Of a DNA stretch of 64,000 bases, positions 9,176 through 17,813 are shown piece by piece; within the stretch, counting starts at the first letter, position 1; each line of letters begins with the position of its first letter. The stretch is from Bacteriovoracaceae bacterium. Its GTDB lineage: Bacteria; Bdellovibrionota; Bacteriovoracia; Bacteriovoracales; Bacteriovoracaceae. A program made the position numbers and the translations under genes. The notes beneath the pieces were generated by a model that had not been told where the DNA came from, did no database searches, and saw only the letters and a program-made list of their open reading frames with translations. Location of the stretch: assembly GCA_013141065.1 (NCBI GenBank), contig JABFRR010000002.1, positions 89,927 to 153,926 of the forward strand, written 5' to 3'.

Positions 9176-10546
9176 ATGAGTTGCCTAAAAAAAATAATCA
9201 ATGCTCCTTTTGTTCTAATGCTTTTTTCAATTTGTTTGTTTGTGCCGAATGCTTTCGCACAAGACTGTATTCAAGAAAATATGGAGCTGGAAACTAATTT
9301 GGATAACCTGTTATCCAAACGTTTAATCTCCTATAATGATATGCAAAACATTTCAGAGAGTATGTCATCGGCACAAAATAAAAGATGCAACCTGTCTTCT
9401 CATAAAGGAAAACTTCAGGCCCTTAAAGAAAAACGTTTAGCGACTGTGAACATGTATCTTCGTAATGGAATAAAGAATGAAGGAACGATTGATCTTACTA
9501 ACGAGCAAGATTATTTAAACGGCAAGCCTGTTAAATTTAAATATGCTTTTGATAATGTATTTACAGGCAGTGCTGTCAATCCCCCCAATCAGTCGACTGT
9601 AAAAATTCCTCCCCCAACACAAAGAGTTCCAATCAAAAATATTAAACCTAGTGGCGGAAGCTGCGAAAATAAAATTAATCAAAACTTTACAGTAAATCTT
9701 AATAATACCAGAAACCAAGACAGTGTTGGTTGGTGTTATGCATTTGCCGCTAGTGATCTAGTGAGTTATCGCTTAAATAAAAAAATATCAGCTGTCTCTT
9801 TATTTGATACGTCTGATAAAACCATAGAACAGGATGTGGCGACCGGAAGTAAGATTGGAGGGGATATTAAGTACAGCATTACTTATTCGCTTTCTAAAAG
9901 AAAAGGCTTTTGCTTGGAAGCTGATTTACCTTCGAGCGATTTTAAGTTTTGCACTGATCAAGCCTACCTAGGTTTTCTCAATGATATTTTAACTCGTGCG
10001 AGAGAAAAAAGATTAGAAAGTGATTTGCAAAATGATCAATGCTTAACTCAGAATTTAAAGTCAGCTTTCCCCGGTGTTGATATTGGCCAAATGCTCAATT
10101 ACACCAAAAAAAATAATCAGTTTCGTTTTGTAGAATATCTTTATGAGTCTCAACGTAAAGTTTCACTTAAAGAAGAAGCTTCAAAAATTAGAGTTCAAAA
10201 ATTAAATGCCAAACATGTGAGTAGTGAGTTGCTTTTAAAGCGATTACACGACCAAATTAATAATAATGATGTGGCAGCAATTGGTTATGATTATAACAAG
10301 GTCAATCAAGAAAAAAATGAAGGCGCTCATGGCTCACTGGTCGTTGGTAGGAGAACTAATCCAGTAACTGGATCTTGTGAGTTTTTGGTGCGAAATAGCT
10401 GGGGAAAGGATTGTACTTTGAATGAAGGCCCTGGACTTTCATGTCACAAGGATTGTGCGGGAGGTACTTGCCGTGATACTGGGCATTTTTGGGTTGAAGA
10501 AAATCGCTTGAGTCAATCCCTTATAGATGTGACGTATCTCGAATGA
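9176..10546 (+). CDS. exported papain-like (C1) cysteine protease
   Basis: A signal peptide (LMLFSICLFVPNAFA) is followed by a 130-residue pro-like region and then a papain fold. The catalytic cysteine is in DSVGWCYAFAASDL (papain has GSCWAF), the histidine in GAHGSLVVG and the asparagine in VRNSWGKDC. Nine or more cysteines near the C-terminus suggest disulfides and hence function outside the cytoplasm. The protein has 456 residues. C1 peptidases cleave peptide bonds; in a predatory or scavenging bacterium it could degrade host protein, but this is inference. It overlaps the next gene by ATGA. Confidence 0.82.
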   Translation: MSCLKKIINAPFVLMLFSICLFVPNAFAQDCIQENMELETNLDNLLSKRLISYNDMQNISESMSSAQNKRCNLSSHKGKLQALKEKRLATVNMYLRNGIKNEGTIDLTNEQDYLNGKPVKFKYAFDNVFTGSAVNPPNQSTVKIPPPTQRVPIKNIKPSGGSCENKINQNFTVNLNNTRNQDSVGWCYAFAASDLVSYRLNKKISAVSLFDTSDKTIEQDVATGSKIGGDIKYSITYSLSKRKGFCLEADLPSSDFKFCTDQAYLGFLNDILTRAREKRLESDLQNDQCLTQNLKSAFPGVDIGQMLNYTKKNNQFRFVEYLYESQRKVSLKEEASKIRVQKLNAKHVSSELLLKRLHDQINNNDVAAIGYDYNKVNQEKNEGAHGSLVVGRRTNPVTGSCEFLVRNSWGKDCTLNEGPGLSCHKDCAGGTCRDTGHFWVEENRLSQSLIDVTYLE

Positions 10547-10974
10547 TAAAAAAATTAACCACACAATTATTTTTTTGTTTTTTAGTTTTCTCTATCGAAG
10601 CCTCGGAAAAGAGCTGTGAGATGTATAATATAAAAATCATCTTTGATAAAAAACCTATAGTCTCCAGTGAAGATATGTGCAGTTTTATTGATGAGGATAA
10701 TTCACTTTATTACATGTCGAAATCTTGTTTGTTTTATGGATGTGAAGTTTTAAAAAAGAAAAAAACGAGATTAGTTATTCCCAATTATTTGGGTAAAATA
10801 GGTTCCCCCGGATTTAAATTGTGTAATGAGCTTGGTGGGGTACCTCAAATTTTTGAATTTCAAAAAAAGTCCAATGCCTGGCAAAATACGGAACGATGTC
10901 TTTTTAATAAACGCGATTTCATTGAGATTTCTTTTTTGACCAAAGAATGGAAAGCTTATATAAAAACTGAGTAA
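10543..10974 (+). CDS. small exported protein coupled to the C1 protease
   Basis: 143 residues with an N-terminal hydrophobic signal (KKLTTQLFFCFLVFSIEA). The start overlaps the protease stop by 4 nt, so it is almost certainly translated with it. The mature part has six cysteines. I recognise no family. An inhibitor, chaperone or regulatory partner of the protease is a natural guess from the coupling, but the sequence does not show it. Confidence 0.6.
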   Translation: MIKKLTTQLFFCFLVFSIEASEKSCEMYNIKIIFDKKPIVSSEDMCSFIDEDNSLYYMSKSCLFYGCEVLKKKKTRLVIPNYLGKIGSPGFKLCNELGGVPQIFEFQKKSNAWQNTERCLFNKRDFIEISFLTKEWKAYIKTE

Positions 10975-10975
10975 T

Positions 10976-11611
10976 CTAAGTCAAACGTAAGAGAGCTCCA
11001 ACTTTTGAAGCAATGCCTGGCTTGATACTGAGGTTTTTACCCGTTTCCACTCCCGCAGCACTCGCTCCACTGTGTGTGGCCCCAGAACCAAGAGTTGTGT
11101 GTCCTATTCGTGAATAGACAATTTGTAGTTTTTTAGAGAGATTTGACTCAATCAAAATTAAGTCTGAACTCTGAGCATGAGCTTTTTTTTGTTTTTCAAT
11201 TTTTTCAACATAGCCTTTCGCCACACCTCTAAAAAATGAATTTTTTGCAGTGATGGTCTTAAACTGTGGATTATCTTTTTTAGTGATTTTCCATAAACGA
11301 TCAAGCTCACTGTCTAAAAAATTAGCGACATAATCGGCCAATTCCACACTGGTTTTATCTCCAATGACTTCCAAATAAAAAAGTCCAGTCCCATGATTAA
11401 AAACGGGTGAGACAAAAAATGTTTTGAGAATTTCATAAATCGCCACGTGCTTGGCGCTCTTTCGTTTTGCTTCGAGAACTCTTTTTACACAGACTTCTTC
11501 GTCTGTATCAAGTTTTTCTCGAGACAGTCCTTTGGTGAGGTCTAGGTTGTGTTCAAGTAATAGGGCATTGGCCTTTAAAGTTGCAAGCTCTCTTTTCATG
11601 TGGGTTATCAC
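10976..11611 (-). CDS. DUF2786-type protein, 3' part of a split gene
   Basis: The start of this frame (KRELATLKANALLLEHNL) is the second half of the conserved N-terminal helix pair of DUF2786. The first half (KLLALTSSDNPHE) is read at the end of the upstream gene in another frame. The rest matches the usual alpha/beta body of such proteins (SVELADYVANFLDSELDRLW, FFRGVAKGYVEKI). The function of the family is unknown. Either it is made separately from the ATG at about 11599, or it is the C-terminal part of a SprT-like/DUF2786 fusion that needs a +1 shift near 11600. Confidence 0.65.
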   Translation of the reverse strand: MITHMKRELATLKANALLLEHNLDLTKGLSREKLDTDEEVCVKRVLEAKRKSAKHVAIYEILKTFFVSPVFNHGTGLFYLEVIGDKTSVELADYVANFLDSELDRLWKITKKDNPQFKTITAKNSFFRGVAKGYVEKIEKQKKAHAQSSDLILIESNLSKKLQIVYSRIGHTTLGSGATHSGASAAGVETGKNLSIKPGIASKVGALLRLT

Positions 11612-12083
11612 TGCTAGTTAAGGCCAGTAGTTTTTTTAAGCGCTCTAAAAGTTTTTCTGTTTTTAAATCACCTTCTAATTTAGAGTTTTCAAGATTCAGA
11701 TTTGAATAGGCCCTTTCAACTTCAGGATCCCATCCATAACTTCGACAAACATCTTTAAATTCTTCACCATGAATGACGTGCTCCGGGCCGTGGACAATAA
11801 AGGCAATAAAGTGGGCGAGTTCGTGGCGAATGACATTTTTTAATACTCTATCGTGCGCCAGCATCATCAATTTTTTCGAAAGTCCAATTTCATAAGTGCG
11901 GTGATCGAAATATCCAAGACGATTATGGTCTTCAAAGACCACAATGTTTAAGGGATAAAGAATTCCATTATAGAGGACGCGACTGCGATCCATTTTTAAG
12001 TTCATTTCAAGATTAATAATCTCACGAACGTCTTCGCGAACTCTGGCAATGAAGGTTTTGATTGTTTTAGAATAATAAAACAT
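11553..12083 (-). CDS. SprT-like zinc metallopeptidase, 5' part of a split gene
   Basis: The SprT-like core shows HELAHFIAFIVHG with HExxH, then HGEEFKDVCRSYGW, the third ligand region. SprT/Spartan-type proteins are zinc peptidases, and the eukaryotic member acts on DNA-protein crosslinks; the bacterial role is not clear. The frame ends in PHEKRACNFKGQCPIT, where the sequence departs from the DUF2786 motif it had entered (KLLALTSSDNPHE). The natural continuation lies in the +1 frame, the next gene, with a 59-nt overlap. The coding strand at the junction reads GAAAAGAGAGC. Confidence 0.72.
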   Translation of the reverse strand: MFYYSKTIKTFIARVREDVREIINLEMNLKMDRSRVLYNGILYPLNIVVFEDHNRLGYFDHRTYEIGLSKKLMMLAHDRVLKNVIRHELAHFIAFIVHGPEHVIHGEEFKDVCRSYGWDPEVERAYSNLNLENSKLEGDLKTEKLLERLKKLLALTSSDNPHEKRACNFKGQCPIT

Positions 12084-12103
12084 TCGGCACTATAGGCTAT
12101 TTT

Positions 12104-12808
12104 TTATTGAAGGGCAATTAACTTATTGGGCACATCGTCTTGGAGCAGAAAATGACGTTTTTTGACTTCTAAAAGTCGCATTCTTTGGTCTAGTTTTGAT
12201 AAATAAATTCTTTTAAATTTCTTTGAATGCGAGTGGTAACGTGCGTACCAACGTCGATCATTTTTAGCATATTTATTTTTTAAGTGAGTTAAGATTAACA
12301 CCATTTTTTGCAGAGAATAAGCATGGTCGACTTTTAATCTTTCTACATCAAGTGGTTCTAAGTTTAGTCTTAGAAACTCTTTATTCCAAACATGGGGGTT
12401 AATTTGAGCAATTGAAAGATCTCCTGTGGATGAAACGGCACTTTGATTAAATAAGCTTTCTACATCAATGATTGAAACCATTATTTGAGGGTTAAGAGAT
12501 GTTCCCTGAAGAGCATCTGAAATCAGTTCTGCCACTTGAGTTCTATATTCAATAGGTAATTCAGGTCTTAAGATAGAGATCATTTTTTCAACAGACCGAC
12601 TATTGGTCGGCATTTTAGTTTTATCAAAATCACTGTATTGATTGTTGTAAACATTCGTTAAGTTCACACCATTAGTAGACGGATTAGAATTAGAATTGAA
12701 ATCTTTAGAATTGCAATAAATGCCAACTGCCATAAAGGAGCAAACAACCATTTTACTTAATAGTTCTTTTTGTTCTTTAGGAGTGAATATGAAATTTAAT
12801 GTTTTCAT
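12104..12808 (-). CDS. lytic transglycosylase, SLT domain
   Basis: The 234-residue protein has an N-terminal hydrophobic segment (MVVCSFMAVGIYC) that could be a signal anchor. An SLT domain follows: the catalytic glutamate is in IIDVESLFNQSAVS, followed by GDLSIAQINPHVW, as in the GLMQ-N motifs of the Slt70/MltC fold. Helices that usually line the groove follow (HAYSLQKMVLILTHLK, YARYHS). Such enzymes cleave peptidoglycan between MurNAc and GlcNAc with formation of anhydroMurNAc. It is a single gene upstream of, and divergent from, the Rhs locus. Confidence 0.75.
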   Translation of the reverse strand: MKTLNFIFTPKEQKELLSKMVVCSFMAVGIYCNSKDFNSNSNPSTNGVNLTNVYNNQYSDFDKTKMPTNSRSVEKMISILRPELPIEYRTQVAELISDALQGTSLNPQIMVSIIDVESLFNQSAVSSTGDLSIAQINPHVWNKEFLRLNLEPLDVERLKVDHAYSLQKMVLILTHLKNKYAKNDRRWYARYHSHSKKFKRIYLSKLDQRMRLLEVKKRHFLLQDDVPNKLIALQ

Positions 12809-12996
12809 ATATCCATTATAAGGGGCATATGGTTTGGTAAATCTCCTAATTTAGCCTGTTGTCGATATACCAATAAGTTAAAAAAATAAAGGGATTTTTA
12901 AGCAGTTGAATTTGCATTTATATCACTTAGATAAAGACCTAATGACTGTCCAATATTCAAGGCGATTGTTTTGTAATTTGTTGAAATGTGAAGAGC

Positions 12997-13025
12997 AAAA
13001 TTGACTCACTTATTTGGTCAATTTT
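12997..13025. promoter_or_regulatory. perfect inverted repeat upstream of the Rhs gene
   Basis: AAAATTGAC (12997-13005) and GTCAATTTT (13017-13025) form a perfect 9-bp inverted repeat with an 11-nt spacer, about 110 bp before the Rhs start. It lies in a 328-bp gap between the divergent SLT and Rhs genes. It could be an operator; without a T tract it is not a terminator. A TATAAT-like box occurs at about 13041. Nothing else is evident in this gap. Confidence 0.35.
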
Positions 13026-13136
13026 AAATCTTAAGATAAGTATAATTTATATTCTTTTAGGAATATTTCTCTTGTTTGTTTTAAATTTGCCGTTAACCTT
13101 CTGTAATACATTTTGAATGTCAGGGAAGGAAGTTCG

Positions 13137-16100
13137 ATGAAGTATTTATTTGTCACATTTTTATTTTTTTCATTAAGTTTTCTCAGTAATGCTCAAGATA
13201 ACTGTACTGGTGTTCGTATTAATATGAATTTCTATTACAGTGAGTGTGCACGAATACAAGCTGAATCAATTGAGCAGGGTGCAGAGGGGCTGGTGTTAAC
13301 CCCTACAAAAAAACTCGTATACGTAGATGATAATGGACAATCATACTCGAATATAGAATGCGTTAGTAAATGGGAGCACTTAATATTTGGTTATATTTCT
13401 GAGCCATTTTTAGATACATGTGGTGTGAATCCTCCTGGGCCCAAAATTCAAAACGCAAACTCATGCGGAGTCCCTGGCTCAATAATCGAAGTTTCTAATC
13501 AAGTTGTCGGAGAAGTCATTCCCGTGGTCGGAGCCCCATTTGAATTAATTTATTATTCTAATAAAGTTATTGGCAGAACAGAAGACTATATTTCAAGAAT
13601 TCCATTAACAGCTCAGACTTATTCATCTGCAGTTATACATTTAGGATTACTAATAAAAAATGAAATTGATGCCACAGTCCTTAGTACGAGTTACACCCCT
13701 TCTTCAAATATTATTTATAATTATCAGTGGGATGGGTTCGACGCAAGTTTGAATGAAACGTGGGGAAAAATAAGACGAAATGTTACAATTTCTGAAACTG
13801 CCATGGATTTATCATTTCCACCAGAACCAAGGGACATCTATCTTGGTAATTTGAAAGCTAAAAAATTAGGAATAGGAGCATGGCTTCCGAGTATCTGGCA
13901 TTTTTATGACCAGGTTTCCGGCACACTTTTTAAAGGAGACGGGTCCTATAGAGAAATCAAAGGAAAAGTAATTGGTGCCTACACAGAAGTAGCAGATGAA
14001 TCTGGCCTGGAAGTTTATTATTTTGATAGCACTGGTAAAATCTCTCATACAAAAACAGGACTTACTGGGGCGACGATTTTTACTTTTTTATACGATGGTG
14101 CCGGCAGAATAACGAGCATTACACAAGCATTTGGGCAAGTGACAACTTTTTCTCGAGATGGCTCAGGACAACTTCAGTCAATTGTTGCTCCCAACGGAAA
14201 AGTAACTAATGTGAGTTTTAATACGAATGGATATTTATCAGAAGTTTCTAATCCCAACTCAGAAGACTATCTAATGACCTATTATGGAACGACGGGGGGG
14301 CTACTTCATACATTTACTAAACCTTCAGGTGATGTGACAACTCTTACCTATGATAGTTATGGAAATTTAACAAGTGACACTCACACCAATGGTTTTTCTT
14401 TGACGCTTAGTAAAGTTGACGGTGTCGTTTCTTCAGTGAGTTCTGAAGGTGTCACCAATTTTAGTAAATATACACCATGGGATTTTACAGAAAAGAGCAC
14501 TTCGGCAACAGGCCTAGTTAATTATGTCAGTACAACACCTACGTCAACTGCCATTAGTTCACCTTTTGTAAGTCGCAATTATACTTATGAAGCCGATTTA
14601 CGTTTTGGAGATCAAGTCAAAAATATTTCAAATTCATCTATCTCTAACTATGGAGTCCGAAATACAAGTATCACACGAAGTCTGAATTTAAATACACCAA
14701 ATGACCCTTTTTCAATTGATACATATTCAATTCTAGAAACGGTTGGCCCTTCTGAAACGACTTCAGTTTATTCAGGCAGCAATAATTCTTGGGTGACAAC
14801 TAGTAAGCTTGGAAGAACACTGACGAAAACTTTAGATACTTATGAAAGACCAATTTCCGTGCAGAAAGGAAATTTGACTGCCACAAATTTTACTTACACT
14901 AATGAGTTGTTAACAAAAATTTCTCAAACGTCTGCGAGAGAAACAAGCTTTACATATTTTACAAATAAACTTTTAAAAGATGTGACTAATGCTCTCAATG
15001 AAGTCACTAGCTACACTTATGATAATGCCGAAAGACTTTTAACGAAAACACTACCTGACTTAAGAGTGATTACTTATAGCTATGATTCAAACGGAAATAT
15101 AACTAGTATCACTCCACCGAGTAGACCGGTGCACACTTTAACATACGGGTTGAATGAAAAACTTGTCGATTACACTCCTCCAAGTTTATCCGGTGTGAGC
15201 ATCGTTAAAACAGAATATACTTATGACTTGGATAAGAGGTTAATAAAGATCACTAGACCCGATGGAAAGGAAATTGATTTTACTTATAGTACAGCGAATG
15301 GACTTCTTGATACGACGTCAGGTTTGTTTGGAACTATTACTCATGGTTATAATTTGGGAAGTCTCACAAGTATTGTGGACCAATTTGGATCAACTCTTAA
15401 TATGAATTATACCGGCAATACAGTGACTTCAAGTGATCTCAGTGTCACGGCGGGAGCAGTATATAGTTATTCACGAACTCCAAATGCCACTGCTGGCGAA
15501 AAAACTGCAAGTGAAACGATTAATGGTTTGGGAGCAAGTTCTGTTAATAGAACGGTTGCCTATACTTATAACGATGACGAATTATTAACTGGCGCTGGAA
15601 CAATGAGTCTCGTTTATAATGTACCCAACGGACAATTGACGGCAACGACCTTAACGAATATTAAGGATTACACTTATTATAATTCTTTCGGCGAAGTCAT
15701 TCAGTATGTAGTGAAAAAAGGCACACCCGTTATTTATCAATATGACTTAATCAGAGACAATCTCGGACGAGTCACTAAAAAAACAGAACTCTTAAATGCC
15801 GTGACAACAATTTGGGACTACCTCTACGATAGTGCTGGAAGACTGACTCAGGTAAGTAAAAACTCTGTCGTCGTTGCCACTTATAGTTATGATAATAATA
15901 GTAATCGCACGGGTGGAATAATTCGAGGTGTGAGTACTACTGCCATCTATGATAATCAAGATCGACTGACTACATATAACGGTATTGCTCGAAGCTATAA
16001 TGCCAATGGTGAACTGTTAACACTCGGAACGGCCGTCCTTACTTATGATGTCTTTGGAAATTTAAATCAATTTGTGAATGGTTCAACAAATGTGACTTAC

Positions 16101-16913
16101 GAAGTTGATCCACTTCAAAGAAGATTGGGACGCACGATAAATGGAGTGGGATCATCGCGAACGAGATATATTTACAATCCAGAAAATCAGGTTATCGGTG
16201 AATTAAATTATCAAAATAAATTAGCGAAGACTTTTATTTATGCGACTAAGAGTCACGTGCCAGATTATTATATTGATAGCGGTGGAAATAAGTTTAGAAT
16301 AATAACTGACCATCTTGGATCTGTCAGAATGGTAGTGAACGCGAGCACGGGGACTGTTTCACAGTACATGGAGCACGACGAGTTTGGAGTGGTGTTGACG
16401 GATACAAATCCAGGCTTAACACCATTTGGTTTTGCGGGAGGGCTTTATACTCCACAGTCTGGGCTGGTTAGGTTTGGGGCGCGTGATTATGATCCATTGG
16501 TTGGTCGTTGGTTGAGTAAAGATCCGATTAGGTTTGATGGTGGGGATACTAATTTGTATGGGTATGTTGAAAATGACCCCATAAGTTTTATAGATGAGGA
16601 TGGTTTAAATAGAAATAGACCTGGTGAAAAGAGGGAAGTTGGAGGTAGCGTTGGCGGCGGAGGTGTTATTTATGTTGCACCTAACGGACAAGCAGCTTTC
16701 GCTCCGACAGGCTCATTTGTTTCACCAACAAAGTATGCAGATGGGTTGAAAATTAATACGCCTAATGGTGCTCAAATTCGATTAATGGACCCAAAACCTA
16801 TGAGCCCCAATGGTTATGGTGTAATTAATATAAACGGTAAATTTTATAACTCTGGAGGTCAAGTTGTTCCAAAGAGCTCACCAGAAGCACACATACAACC
16901 AACATGTAAGTAG
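13137..16913 (+). CDS. Rhs/YD-repeat polymorphic protein, full length
   Basis: The track starts at 13113, but GGAAGGAAG precedes the ATG at 13137, which opens directly into a signal peptide (MKYLFVTFLFFSLSFLSNA); this gives 1258 residues. A long array of YD repeats follows (TYDSYGNLTSDT, YTYDNAERLLTKT, YSYDSNGNITSI and others), the sort that builds a beta-cocoon shell. It ends with the Rhs core ([29 protein letters not shown]). After the core comes a 102-residue variable tip rich in Gly and Pro that ends PTCK; I recognise no toxin fold in it. The Sec signal suggests export by Sec rather than by a type VI system. The partner gene follows 9 nt later, with further tips downstream. Confidence 0.9.
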   Translation: MKYLFVTFLFFSLSFLSNAQDNCTGVRINMNFYYSECARIQAESIEQGAEGLVLTPTKKLVYVDDNGQSYSNIECVSKWEHLIFGYISEPFLDTCGVNPPGPKIQNANSCGVPGSIIEVSNQVVGEVIPVVGAPFELIYYSNKVIGRTEDYISRIPLTAQTYSSAVIHLGLLIKNEIDATVLSTSYTPSSNIIYNYQWDGFDASLNETWGKIRRNVTISETAMDLSFPPEPRDIYLGNLKAKKLGIGAWLPSIWHFYDQVSGTLFKGDGSYREIKGKVIGAYTEVADESGLEVYYFDSTGKISHTKTGLTGATIFTFLYDGAGRITSITQAFGQVTTFSRDGSGQLQSIVAPNGKVTNVSFNTNGYLSEVSNPNSEDYLMTYYGTTGGLLHTFTKPSGDVTTLTYDSYGNLTSDTHTNGFSLTLSKVDGVVSSVSSEGVTNFSKYTPWDFTEKSTSATGLVNYVSTTPTSTAISSPFVSRNYTYEADLRFGDQVKNISNSSISNYGVRNTSITRSLNLNTPNDPFSIDTYSILETVGPSETTSVYSGSNNSWVTTSKLGRTLTKTLDTYERPISVQKGNLTATNFTYTNELLTKISQTSARETSFTYFTNKLLKDVTNALNEVTSYTYDNAERLLTKTLPDLRVITYSYDSNGNITSITPPSRPVHTLTYGLNEKLVDYTPPSLSGVSIVKTEYTYDLDKRLIKITRPDGKEIDFTYSTANGLLDTTSGLFGTITHGYNLGSLTSIVDQFGSTLNMNYTGNTVTSSDLSVTAGAVYSYSRTPNATAGEKTASETINGLGASSVNRTVAYTYNDDELLTGAGTMSLVYNVPNGQLTATTLTNIKDYTYYNSFGEVIQYVVKKGTPVIYQYDLIRDNLGRVTKKTELLNAVTTIWDYLYDSAGRLTQVSKNSVVVATYSYDNNSNRTGGIIRGVSTTAIYDNQDRLTTYNGIARSYNANGELLTLGTAVLTYDVFGNLNQFVNGSTNVTYEVDPLQRRLGRTINGVGSSRTRYIYNPENQVIGELNYQNKLAKTFIYATKSHVPDYYIDSGGNKFRIITDHLGSVRMVVNASTGTVSQYMEHDEFGVVLTDTNPGLTPFGFAGGLYTPQSGLVRFGARDYDPLVGRWLSKDPIRFDGGDTNLYGYVENDPISFIDEDGLNRNRPGEKREVGGSVGGGGVIYVAPNGQAAFAPTGSFVSPTKYADGLKINTPNGAQIRLMDPKPMSPNGYGVININGKFYNSGGQVVPKSSPEAHIQPTCK

Positions 16914-16922
16914 GATATAAAA

Positions 16923-17297
16923 ATGAAAAGTTTTGAGAGTGTTAATAAACTAATTAATGAGAAGCTAAGTTTTCCTATAAAAGTAACTATTAAGTGTGAA
17001 AATCAAGAATACAATATAGAAAACGATGAAATAAAAATTGCTTTAGGTGATATCTTTTATTTTTCATCAAATGAAGGTGAAACGCTTGTTGCAAAAGAAA
17101 ATATTTTTTCTATGTTAAATATAAATGAAATAACAATACTTAATATGCAAGTAGATGAATTGAATATATTAAAAATCGAATGCAAAGAATGTATCATATT
17201 AGGTTTTCCTAGAGAGTATGAGGGCTGGGGTATTTATGTAAAAGGTAAACAATTTGCAGCTCATTATGGGTGGCAAAATGATTTGGATTGGGAGTAG
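16923..17297 (+). CDS. putative immunity protein for the first Rhs tip
   Basis: A 124-residue acidic, soluble protein that begins 9 nt after the Rhs stop. No signal peptide or membrane segment is visible. It is rich in beta-type hydrophobic residues (NEITILNMQVDELNILKIEC) with Trp/Tyr near the C-terminus. Its position directly behind an Rhs tip is what supports an immunity role; the sequence itself matches no family I know. AT content is high, as in all the cassettes downstream. Confidence 0.55.
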   Translation: MKSFESVNKLINEKLSFPIKVTIKCENQEYNIENDEIKIALGDIFYFSSNEGETLVAKENIFSMLNINEITILNMQVDELNILKIECKECIILGFPREYEGWGIYVKGKQFAAHYGWQNDLDWE

Positions 17298-17420
17298 CTA
17301 TTTTCAACTACAATTGGTTTTTAATATAGATTGAAGAACTAGCTAAAGGCTGCCACTTAATGCGTTTTAAATGCAAGCTAGAACGCTGAGATTTTGATTT
17401 TGGAATATAAAATTAGAGAA

Positions 17421-17437
17421 TGGCCAGAAAATGGCCA
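17421..17437. repeat. TGGCCA-pair repeat, copy 1
   Basis: TGGCCAGAAAATGGCCA: two palindromic TGGCCA units 5 nt apart, followed by AGGATT. Five more variants lie in this array, at about 17585, 20273, 21193, 22092 and 22549. Confidence 0.6.
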
Positions 17438-17523
17438 AGGATTGCACCAAATTTCTTAAAATACTGTCAAATGAGGCATCGGGTGCAGGGCCGCAAAGAT
17501 TCTTGCTCTCTAATATTTAAGAA

Positions 17524-17583
17524 TTATGGATGAGTAAAGATCCAGTGCCATTTGCGGGAAATTATCACTGGGTCTTTAAATAG
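17524..17583 (+). pseudogene. relic of an Rhs core
   Basis: One frame reads LWMSKDPVPFAGNYHWVFK and then stops. This is the Rhs core motif [13 protein letters not shown] in decayed form. It shows that another cassette once lay between the first partner gene and the AIPR gene. No partner gene remains. Confidence 0.6.
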
Positions 17584-17698
17584 GTGGCCAAAAAGTGGCC
17601 AAATATTTAGAAAAATTCCAAAAAAAGTGCTTTAAATGAGCACTTTTTTGGAACGGCCAACTGGCACTGACGTTGGGAATTTTCCACTTAAAGACCCA
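17569..17698. repeat. nested palindromic element with a 15-bp hairpin
   Basis: The outer arms TGGGTCTTTAA (17569) and TTAAAGACCCA (17688) are perfect inverted repeats of 11 bp. Inside lie TGGCCA-pair copy 2 (17585-17601) and a strong hairpin (17618-17651: CCAAAAAAAGTGCT, 6-7 nt loop, AGCACTTTTTTGG) that would work as a terminator in both directions. It lies in a 516-bp stretch without genes. It may be a MITE-like element or a cassette-end structure. Confidence 0.6.
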
Positions 17699-17813
17699 AT
17701 TTAATTGTATTTTCCAAGGTTGTGAGAGCTCTTTGATAAAGGCTAGTTTTGTAAGAGAGTTTTTCATACAAAAATGAAGTTTAAATATTAATTCTGATAT
17801 AAGGAATATTAAA

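Noticed and set aside
13113-13136. Earlier Rhs start at 13113
   Set aside because: The ribosome binding site GGAAGGAAG and the signal peptide point to the ATG at 13137.
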